A stretch of DNA of 38,254 nucleotides from positions 1-38,254 of the IMG/VR virus record IMGVR_UViG_3300017708_000698. One strand, 5' to 3'. Shown in pieces: positions 28,447 through 34,901 of the stretch. Position 1 is the first letter of the stretch. Every line of letters starts with the position of its first letter. Origin of the DNA: a virus. The notes under the pieces are model-generated. The model saw only the letters and a program-made list of their open reading frames with translations. It was not told the DNA's origin and ran no database searches. The translations under genes and the position numbers were made by a program.

Positions 28447-28593
28447 TCAGCCTCCGGTATTGTACCTTTGGTAATAAGGACAATCTCTAAGCGCAAGTCC
28501 CTTTGCTTGTTTACAACCTTCGTACGCTGTTGCACCACACATTTTACATGGGTCCATCTGTGCAACGCCTTTCTTGACGTACACTTTATTCAA
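28447..28593 (-). CDS. 48-residue four-Cys zinc-site protein
   Basis: A short gene. From TTG 28593 (GAGGG six bases upstream) the frame reads MNKVYVKKGVAQ, then MDPCKMCGATAYEGC, and ends DCPYYQRYNTGG before TGA at 28447-28449. A shorter form could start at the internal ATG. The four cysteines (CxxC, then two more) suit one zinc ion. It begins 2 bases after the 166-residue Cys-rich gene and ends 11 bases before the 1776-residue gene, so it fills the only gap there and is likely translated in series. The terminal GGAGG forms the next gene's binding site. The function is unknown. Confidence 0.65.
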   Translation of the reverse strand: MNKVYVKKGVAQMDPCKMCGATAYEGCKQAKGLALRDCPYYQRYNTGG

Positions 28594-28595
28594 TC

Positions 28596-29096
28596 TTATC
28601 CCTCAACAAGACGGTCTACTGTATCATGGGTGTTAACTTTCAAAGTATCTAGATTGACACTTTCGCTAGATGCACCTTTGTTAGCAATATCTTCTGAATC
28701 TAAAAGACTTTGATTTGTGTGATAAAAAGCGTTGTATGTTTGACCGCCAGTTTCTATGTTGAATTGCACACCTTCCGGCTGTGTACCGAAACTCGTTTCT
28801 TTATGATGAGTACCTTTTGCAACTTTACCATGAGCCTTGTCACACTGCGCTTTTTGCTTGTCAGAACACTCGGAGTGTTTCTTGCCGAAGTGCTTCATGC
28901 AGTACTTGTCTTTTTCAGCCATCTCTGCTTTCTTCATAGAGGTGCATCCTGTTTTCATCATACAATCCATTTTTTTCATACCGCAAGAAGGACACTTTGC
29001 TTCTTTTTCAAGAGTATCTAATCTTGCTGCTATTTCTTCTGCTTTTCTTAACATCTCATATGCCTTTGGTGAGGCTGCTTCATATCTAGGTTTCAT
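28596..29096 (-). CDS. Cys/His-rich putative zinc-binding protein
   Basis: A 166-residue protein starting at ATG 29096, overlapping the previous stop as TAATG, with AAAGGAGATG upstream. After an N-terminal helix (YEMLRKAEEIAARLDTLEKE), residues about 35-90 hold seven or more Cys with His and many Lys/Met (CPSCGMKKMDC, TGCTS, KYCMKHFGKKHSEC, QCDKAHG). This is a metal-binding region, probably for two or more zinc ions. The remainder (FNIETGGQTYNAFYHTNQSL ...) is polar and unassigned. It lies among small genes between the portal and the ligase-domain protein. No family is recognised; a minor virion or assembly protein is likely. Confidence 0.82.
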   Translation of the reverse strand: MKPRYEAASPKAYEMLRKAEEIAARLDTLEKEAKCPSCGMKKMDCMMKTGCTSMKKAEMAEKDKYCMKHFGKKHSECSDKQKAQCDKAHGKVAKGTHHKETSFGTQPEGVQFNIETGGQTYNAFYHTNQSLLDSEDIANKGASSESVNLDTLKVNTHDTVDRLVEG

Positions 29097-29443
29097 TAAT
29101 ACATCTCCTTTACTTCTCTATGTTGTTCAGCCATATCATGTATGTCATCCCAACTCATTTCGTGAATCTGTTCGTTAGAGTATTTATCAGGGTTATTTTC
29201 GTCTTGTTTCAGTATAGTACCTGAGGATGTTTCCATATCTGCTCTAAAGGCATCAACACTAACATCTTCCGACAATGGTGTAGAATAAGGTACGTAACCT
29301 GCTTTTCTCAAAATTATTTGCGGGTTATCCATTGCTTTTCGTAGCATAGCATTTTCAGCACGAACAGATTGAATATCCCTATCCATGGTTTCCATTTTAG
29401 AAATTAGAGCATTCATTAAACGCTCAGTTACATCTTCTTCCAT
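29096..29443 (-). CDS. Scaffold-like small protein with shared MSWDDIH motif
   Basis: A 115-residue protein starting at ATG 29443 with GAGG upstream. Residues 1-40 form a likely coiled coil (ERLMNALISKMETMDRDIQS). A polar middle follows, then near the C-terminus EQIHEMSWDDIHDMAEQHRE (about 89-108). This nearly repeats the C-terminal LANMSWDEVHNLA of the protease-scaffold protein. The architecture, coiled coil plus linker plus this motif, is also shared. It could be a second scaffold or a capsid- or portal-binding assembly factor. The motif similarity is seen directly; the role is inferred. Confidence 0.8.
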   Translation of the reverse strand: MEEDVTERLMNALISKMETMDRDIQSVRAENAMLRKAMDNPQIILRKAGYVPYSTPLSEDVSVDAFRADMETSSGTILKQDENNPDKYSNEQIHEMSWDDIHDMAEQHREVKEMY

Positions 29444-29452
29444 TCTAAAGCC

Positions 29453-29830
29453 TCAGTTACCGGAAGAATAACGTCCGTATGTGCCTCTTGCTGGCTTCAT
29501 TTGTGAATTAGTTCTTGAGGACATAATTGTTCCTTTTAATTGTCTATCTCTCATTGAAGGGTCAAAGTTAGTGCCAGTTTTGTTAAACTTTAGAACTGGA
29601 CTTCTGTGTTCCCATCCATTGTCGGGAGTAACTACTTCTGTTTCTGCTTTCTTTATTGCAAACTCTAAGTCTGTTTCCATGTTAGTTGCATACTTTAATA
29701 ATTCATTCAGATGTTGGCGCGCGTCGTCTGCATTACCGTCTTCTAAAGCCTTAGTAAAAGCCTCATTATGTGCGGTCATTTTTCTAGCCATTGGATGCAT
29801 TTTCAATAAGTCCATGTGGTTCACTACCAT
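29453..29830 (-). CDS. Small virion-module protein of unknown function
   Basis: A 125-residue protein (ATG 29830) or 120 residues if translation starts at the internal ATG 29815, which is better placed after a GGTAGTGA stretch. Its first part is helical (MARKMTAHNEAFTKALEDGN; DDARQHLNELLKYATNME). The last third is basic and probably disordered (SRTNSQMKPARGTYGRYSSGN). It follows the portal gene after 25 bases, and its stop is 9 bases before the next start. No known domain is seen. A packaging or portal-associated function, or a small-terminase-like role, is conceivable from the helical N-terminus but not supported further. Confidence 0.75.
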   Translation of the reverse strand: MVVNHMDLLKMHPMARKMTAHNEAFTKALEDGNADDARQHLNELLKYATNMETDLEFAIKKAETEVVTPDNGWEHRSPVLKFNKTGTNFDPSMRDRQLKGTIMSSRTNSQMKPARGTYGRYSSGN

Positions 29831-29855
29831 TTGCGTGTATGCGATGCTACTTTAA

Positions 29856-31586
29856 TTATGCGCCTTTTATCCGTCTAGAGTTCATTAAAGCGCGAGAATT
29901 GTTTTGTGCAACTGAATTAGGAGGGCCACGTTGTTGAACACTGGTTACTGGCGAGCCAATACCCGGACTTCCTCTATTTTGAGGAGAGGCTGGGCCTCTT
30001 GGAGTACGGATACCCATACCCTCTCCACCCGGCTGAGATGGCGGCATCGCATTAGCCAACAAACCCGGAGGACTTGCACCCATTTGTTGAGCCATTGGCC
30101 CACCACTTCCGGGCGACATCCCTTGAGGCGGTTGCATTCCCGGCGGCATCGGAGGTGCGCCATCTTGTTGCTCATTCATCTGTCGATAAGTAAATCGTAT
30201 ATCTCTATCTCCCTGTTCCATTAATTCAGGCTTGTATCCAAGCATCATCATTCTTTGTGCAAGGTTAACTTCCATCTCATCTCTTCGTAATCGAGTAATC
30301 TCGTCTTCTTCTTCATTCGGATAAAGCGTCAACTTCCAATCTGTTACTTCCATTTGTTTTAACATTCTAGGAAATAGAACTTGCGTGTAGACTTTCTGAC
30401 CAAACTCAACAGCCCTGTTAGTTACAAGTATTTGCATACCTTCGTTATTTAATCCACCGGATTTTCCGCTATCAATCATAAAGATGCTGCTTACACCAAA
30501 GAATGCCGCTATTCTATTACGCATCTCATCTCTAACAGGAATATATTGCATCTCTTCTAACGTATCCATGAACTTTACCCAATTCACACCACCTCTACCA
30601 GTTTGGCTTTCAATACCAATTTTAGGTATGTAGTGTGGGTCTCTTTCCATTTTTTCGTCTACACTTTTCCAAAATGATTTCATCGATTCTAGATTATCTG
30701 TGGTTACAGAGATAATTCCTTTTGGACTTCTTCTCTTCTGATATGAGGTATACATGTAATTATCCATTGCAGTAAGTGTCATAGCCTGTCTCCACATTGT
30801 GTTTACAGGACTTCTACCGTACAATTTAGACGGATTGTATTTACTAATGTGTATTACTTCTCCTTCTAAGTAATACTGTGTTTTACCACTACCAGCCATA
30901 TTTGCATAGTGCGCTTCTTGCATATTATTGCCGCAAACTTCACACTTGTCATCTTGACCCGGATAGGAGATTTGGTCTCTATGAAGAGGACATACTTTGT
31001 ATCTTCCACCTCGCACACCGCGCTTATCAGATATAATTCTCATAAAGATAGGGTCGCCTCTAATCAATTCTTTAACCCTGTAAAACTTAATGTCCGATGT
31101 TTCGGGGTCTACGAAATATTCTTTTACACAGATTAAGAAAGCATCATCTACTATTTCTAAATCTCTTTCTATCTCTTGCAACACGTGCATGAAATCTTGT
31201 TCCATAGAGTTTTGTTGCTCTAGTAACCACTTAGGGTAGATTAGTTGTTGTACGTCAGGTTGTTTTACTTCCCCTCCACATAACTTACAACTATCTACTT
31301 CGTGAGTATATTCTTCACCGCAGTCCTTGCACTTGTGCTGAAACTTCTTTTCCCAATAATAACCTCTTCTAAATATCTCTTGTCCTAGTTTAGAAATCAC
31401 AGTTCTAAGAATCAAGTTTTCTTGTGATACTGCATAAAGCGCTGGAATAGTAATACCTTGTGCTAATACAGGCTCTTGAATACCAGTTGTGTATAACGGC
31501 ATTTGCGGCTCAGGAGTTGTTCTACTTCTAAACGGACTACCTAATGCAGAGATTAATCGACCTATTCTTCCTTGTTCTTCTGCCAT
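29856..31586 (-). CDS. Portal protein with two zinc knuckles
   Basis: A 576-residue protein starting at ATG 31586 with GGAGGCGA upstream, two genes after the terminase. Portal-like features are the N-terminal region with NLILRTVISKLGQEIFRRGY, a DDAFLICVKEYFV strand region, KYNPSKLYGRSPVNTMWRQA in the wing/stem area, and a long helix region up to RMMMLGYKPELMEQGD. It forms the ring at one vertex through which DNA is pumped. Unusually there are two zinc sites inside the first half: Cys86/89/100/103 (KCKDCGEEYTHEVDSCKLCG) and Cys199/His202/Cys215/Cys218 (VCPLHRDQISYPGQDDKCEVCG). Residues about 470-576 are Pro/Gly/Gln/Met-rich and disordered. Portal identity rests on order and pattern; zinc sites are seen in the sequence. 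Confidence 0.85.
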   Translation of the reverse strand: MAEEQGRIGRLISALGSPFRSRTTPEPQMPLYTTGIQEPVLAQGITIPALYAVSQENLILRTVISKLGQEIFRRGYYWEKKFQHKCKDCGEEYTHEVDSCKLCGGEVKQPDVQQLIYPKWLLEQQNSMEQDFMHVLQEIERDLEIVDDAFLICVKEYFVDPETSDIKFYRVKELIRGDPIFMRIISDKRGVRGGRYKVCPLHRDQISYPGQDDKCEVCGNNMQEAHYANMAGSGKTQYYLEGEVIHISKYNPSKLYGRSPVNTMWRQAMTLTAMDNYMYTSYQKRRSPKGIISVTTDNLESMKSFWKSVDEKMERDPHYIPKIGIESQTGRGGVNWVKFMDTLEEMQYIPVRDEMRNRIAAFFGVSSIFMIDSGKSGGLNNEGMQILVTNRAVEFGQKVYTQVLFPRMLKQMEVTDWKLTLYPNEEEDEITRLRRDEMEVNLAQRMMMLGYKPELMEQGDRDIRFTYRQMNEQQDGAPPMPPGMQPPQGMSPGSGGPMAQQMGASPPGLLANAMPPSQPGGEGMGIRTPRGPASPQNRGSPGIGSPVTSVQQRGPPNSVAQNNSRALMNSRRIKGA

Positions 31587-31587
31587 A

Positions 31588-32730
31588 TTATATCGCCTCC
31601 GCCCACTTTGTTATATCGTCGGCTTGCACTCCCCATTCCGAAAGGAGAGCATTCGACTTATTAGTATCATCAGACCAATTGTAATATCTAACCACTTTCT
31701 TTAATTCTTCTTTCTTTAATCCATCGTTTTCTTCTATGTATGCTAAAACCGCTTTTGCTTGTGTTTTCTTCATTTCTAAAAACGGTAATATACCCTTCAA
31801 TAGTTTACTAATATCTGCCTTAGAATAAAATTGTAATCTATGTTGACTTCTTTGATTATCTTTGTATATTTTTTGGTCTAATTGTAAAACACCGCAATCT
31901 AAAGTTTTTTGCAATTGTTCACAGTGTACTTTACCTCTTGAACCAGTAGCGATAAATCCGGCTCTAGGTTCACCTCTCCCTGTAATTGTAATATACCCAT
32001 CTGCATCTAAGAAACCCGCAGCATACGCCCATGGGTCTTTTATGATTAATCCAGTTCTATCCATTTTTACAAATGTGCCTCTAGATGCCCCAGCCATAAT
32101 ATCTACCTCTTCTCCATACATACTGAGTAATTTTGCTAATTTCATAGATGTCATACTTTTGTGTAATATATTTCTATCATATAGATTAGCAAATAACGTT
32201 CTACCGCTCATAGTACCTTTTTCTAAAAGTATTTCAGCACTTTTTACTAACGCTTCTCGGTCTTTTTCATTTAGTCTATCCATTTGATGAAGTGTACTTT
32301 TCCATACTTTTCTTGCATCTCTTTTACCATCCATTGCGGCCACCCATGCTTTTTTCTGTTCGTCTTGCCACACATCTTCATATTCTTCAAGCATTTTCAA
32401 AGCGTCATCCGATTTTTGCCATTGGTGACAGGCTCTTTGTAAACTAACTCTACGAGAGTCGCCAAACTTTCTCAAGGCTTTCATATTGTTATCAGACATT
32501 CCTAATTCTTTTATCACATCAGAGTATTGCTCACACCAACTATGCATTTTTAGAGTAGCATCTAATTCCATACTTTTCATAGCCCGTATATCTTCTATGG
32601 CTTTATCGATAAACTCTTTTTCATCTTTGTTGCTTCTTCTAGCCTTTCTAAGTCGATGTACTAACTCTGTCGCAGAATAACCTAAATTGGCTTCAAACCA
32701 ACCATCGTTATTCTTAGAAAAAGTATTCAT
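31588..32730 (-). CDS. Helical domain plus LAGLIDADG endonuclease-like domain
   Basis: A 380-residue protein starting at ATG 32730. Residues 1-200 are charged helices, with a possible winged-helix part around 190-230 (TSMKLAKLLSMYG). Residues about 232-335 are a single-motif LAGLIDADG fold: YAAGFLDADGYITI (236-249), which matches the I-CreI-type motif, with Asp244 in the metal-binding position, and ILPFLEMKKTQAKAVLAYIE (314-333), which matches the helix and strand end of that fold. Single-motif proteins act as dimers. The gene is wedged between terminase and portal with one base to the portal start, so it is a resident of the packaging module rather than a free intron endonuclease. A role in DNA recognition or cutting during packaging is inferred. 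Confidence 0.85.
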   Translation of the reverse strand: MNTFSKNNDGWFEANLGYSATELVHRLRKARRSNKDEKEFIDKAIEDIRAMKSMELDATLKMHSWCEQYSDVIKELGMSDNNMKALRKFGDSRRVSLQRACHQWQKSDDALKMLEEYEDVWQDEQKKAWVAAMDGKRDARKVWKSTLHQMDRLNEKDREALVKSAEILLEKGTMSGRTLFANLYDRNILHKSMTSMKLAKLLSMYGEEVDIMAGASRGTFVKMDRTGLIIKDPWAYAAGFLDADGYITITGRGEPRAGFIATGSRGKVHCEQLQKTLDCGVLQLDQKIYKDNQRSQHRLQFYSKADISKLLKGILPFLEMKKTQAKAVLAYIEENDGLKKEELKKVVRYYNWSDDTNKSNALLSEWGVQADDITKWAEAI

Positions 32731-32731
32731 T

Positions 32732-32809
32732 TTAAGAACTCCAGTACACCCAATTCTCTATCCAAAAAGTATTGTTTTCCCATTCATCTTTCATTATTGT
32801 ATCATTCAT
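32732..32809 (-). CDS. Possible 25-residue Trp-rich micro-protein
   Basis: A very short frame filling the gap between terminase and the LAGLIDADG gene. ATG 32809 is preceded by AGGTGA, which overlaps the terminase stop. It reads MNDTIMKDEWENNTFWIENW and ends VYWSS before TAA at 32732-32734, leaving one base to the next ATG. Four tryptophans in 25 residues is striking. It may be a real coupled micro-gene or only a translated spacer that carries ribosomes forward. Length is too small to judge by sequence alone. Confidence 0.4.
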   Translation of the reverse strand: MNDTIMKDEWENNTFWIENWVYWSS

Positions 32810-32818
32810 CTTCTTCAC

Positions 32819-34300
32819 CTATGGTATCATTATCGAGTCATTTTTGCTTTCGCCCTTAAACCACTCATCAAATCCGGGCATGTAATCATCTAAGAGTGTA
32901 ATGCTTCCCTTGAACTCCTTAGATGCCCAATTTGCTAGTGCTAAACTCATCGCCAAGTCATCATGTACGCCTACACTTTCTAGTTTACCATTTTTCTGCA
33001 TTCCAAATCTATTCAACTCTTGTTCAACTTTATGAGTGTAGGCTCTACTCCTTTCATCACCATATGGTAATTTGATGTGACCTTGTTCAAATGCGAGTAA
33101 TAAACTCATAAATAACGACTCTTTACGAGTACGAGTAGTCATAAATACTCTAATTGGCATATCCGCTCTCAACTCTCTCATTTCTTGTTCTAACATACGT
33201 TGAAAGTTATTACCTTCAAGTTGAATTAAATCAGGACTAAATCGACTATTTAGTAATACCATCATTCTTTTCTGAGCCATAGAAGACATACCTCTCTCAT
33301 GTACCACGTGAACTATTTCTTTTGTTGCTTCACCGGGCTTTTGTCGCATCACAGTTATAGCGGTAAAATCGGCATTTTTATCAGATGATATAGCAGGGTC
33401 GTGTCCTACAAAATGCTGACCAAAGACTCCGTTTGCTTCACCTTCCTCGTTATAGAAAGTTTCAGCCCTGTCAATCAAAACAAGTTTAGGGTCTCTGCAT
33501 TTTTCTAATAATGGGCCGGGGAACATACTCGCCACGTCGTGAATCGGCTCACATAGGTATTCACGGCTAAACTGTATTGCTGGCATAGACATTCTTCTTT
33601 TCTCTAAAGATTCTAAATCCCATCTTTCAGGCCATAACGCAATTCCTTCTTGGTTTATTGCTGGATAAGTTTCTACTCTAAAAGTTTCTTTTTGTTCTAA
33701 TTCAGCGTATAAATCGTTGTAACTGAAAGGAGTCCCCACCATCATTAATTTACTACTGTGGTGGAGTACAGGTAACAAAACACCATAAAACCAATCTGCT
33801 GTTTTAGCAAGTTCGCTCGCAGTAGTACCCCATAGAATATCGTCACACACAACAATGTCAGGGTGGAAACCACGTGTAGCACCTCCAACTGACTTTGCCA
33901 TCATACGGCTACCATTGGAAAACTCGAAGTAAGATTTAGCCCAAGGTTTACCCTGTGGCTTCAAATCTCTAAGTATATCGTGTCCTTCTATTGTATTACG
34001 TACAAAGCGCATGTGTTCAAGAGTTTGTTCAAGAGAGTGTGAGAATATCATAACGTGAGTATTAGGTTTGAATGCGGCTAACCATAAAGCATACATCATA
34101 AAGAAAACAGATTTTCCGTGGTCTCTCGACGCTTTAACACAAAAATACTGAGATTCTTCTAATCCTACTTTCCAAGATTCGTGATGGTGATTATACATGA
34201 AACCTAGCATATCTACAAAGAAGTACTTGAAGGATTTCTTAGACATCTCTTTATCCATATTAAGAATAAAGGTATCCATTTCTTCCTTATTCTTAGACAT
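32819..34300 (-). CDS. terL: Terminase large subunit
   Basis: A 493-residue packaging ATPase-nuclease starting at ATG 34300 with AGAGGT upstream. The ATPase domain has a Walker A at 58-64 (SRDHGKS), a Walker B at about 149-154 (IVVCDD), and a coupling motif at MVGTPFS (187-193). The RNase H-like nuclease domain has acidic residues Asp301 (VGHDPAISSD), Glu362 (LIQLEGNN) and Asp447/448 (VHDDLAMS). It cuts concatemeric DNA and powers its translocation through the portal encoded two genes later. Length and motif order are normal for the family. No small terminase subunit is recognised next to it. Confidence 0.95.
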   Translation of the reverse strand: MSKNKEEMDTFILNMDKEMSKKSFKYFFVDMLGFMYNHHHESWKVGLEESQYFCVKASRDHGKSVFFMMYALWLAAFKPNTHVMIFSHSLEQTLEHMRFVRNTIEGHDILRDLKPQGKPWAKSYFEFSNGSRMMAKSVGGATRGFHPDIVVCDDILWGTTASELAKTADWFYGVLLPVLHHSSKLMMVGTPFSYNDLYAELEQKETFRVETYPAINQEGIALWPERWDLESLEKRRMSMPAIQFSREYLCEPIHDVASMFPGPLLEKCRDPKLVLIDRAETFYNEEGEANGVFGQHFVGHDPAISSDKNADFTAITVMRQKPGEATKEIVHVVHERGMSSMAQKRMMVLLNSRFSPDLIQLEGNNFQRMLEQEMRELRADMPIRVFMTTRTRKESLFMSLLLAFEQGHIKLPYGDERSRAYTHKVEQELNRFGMQKNGKLESVGVHDDLAMSLALANWASKEFKGSITLLDDYMPGFDEWFKGESKNDSIMIP

Positions 34301-34301
34301 T

Positions 34302-34901
34302 TTAACCTCTTAAATCTTGTATTTGAAAAGCATTATTTCTTTGTTTTCCGTAATTATCTAATAACGATTGTTGAGTAGAATTAGCAGGTGTTAATGTTTC
34401 AACATTTTGTTTAGGACTAGCAATATTGGAAAGTGCCCCAGTCACTCTATTATTCGCATCGATTACATTTACCATTCTTCTTTGATTTTCTCTGTTGGCT
34501 TCGTCATACGCTTCGTTAGATTCTCTAGCATCTCTTCTTACACCAACACGACCGCCAAACTTAGCACCTACATTTTCTAGTCCTTGAGAACCGTAATATC
34601 CACTCAAAGCACCACTACCAAGAGAACTAATTGCACCGGGCTGCCCACTTGCAGTAGTATTGTAAAATGAGTTTAATGCCCCAAGACCCGCCATTCCATA
34701 TCTAGCATATCTACCTAGATTTCCATATCTTTGTGCTAATCGACGTTGATTACTATTAGAAGTCCCATACTGCGAATAATCTACATTTTCAGGACTAGTA
34801 CCAACCATAAGTTGTGTTCCACTACTAGGGCTATAAGCCATAGATGCGTTAGAAAGCATAGAGTTTGACTGTTCTTTTCTAATAACGTAAACTTTACCCA
34901 T
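34302..34901 (-). CDS. Gly/Asn-rich virion-module protein of unknown function
   Basis: A 199-residue protein starting at ATG 34901 with GGGGGTG upstream; one base separates its stop from the terminase start. It begins with a short basic strand (MGKVYVIRKEQSNSMLSNAS). Then comes a Gly/Tyr/Ser-rich helix region (RYGNLGRYARYGMAGLGALN; GSGALSGYYGSQGLENVGAK) that may be membrane-interacting or channel-forming, followed by a charged helix (DARESNEAYDEANRENQRRM). The end is Asn/Gln-rich. Immediately before the terminase one expects a small terminase subunit, but no helix-turn-helix is visible. A small internal or ejected protein is another possibility. No function is assigned. Confidence 0.8.
   Translation of the reverse strand: MGKVYVIRKEQSNSMLSNASMAYSPSSGTQLMVGTSPENVDYSQYGTSNSNQRRLAQRYGNLGRYARYGMAGLGALNSFYNTTASGQPGAISSLGSGALSGYYGSQGLENVGAKFGGRVGVRRDARESNEAYDEANRENQRRMVNVIDANNRVTGALSNIASPKQNVETLTPANSTQQSLLDNYGKQRNNAFQIQDLRG

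Noticed and set aside
31588-32730. LAGLIDADG gene as a group I intron or intein remnant
   Set aside because: Neighbouring terminase and portal genes are each intact, and the domain is fused to another domain as a free-standing gene with no splice motifs seen.
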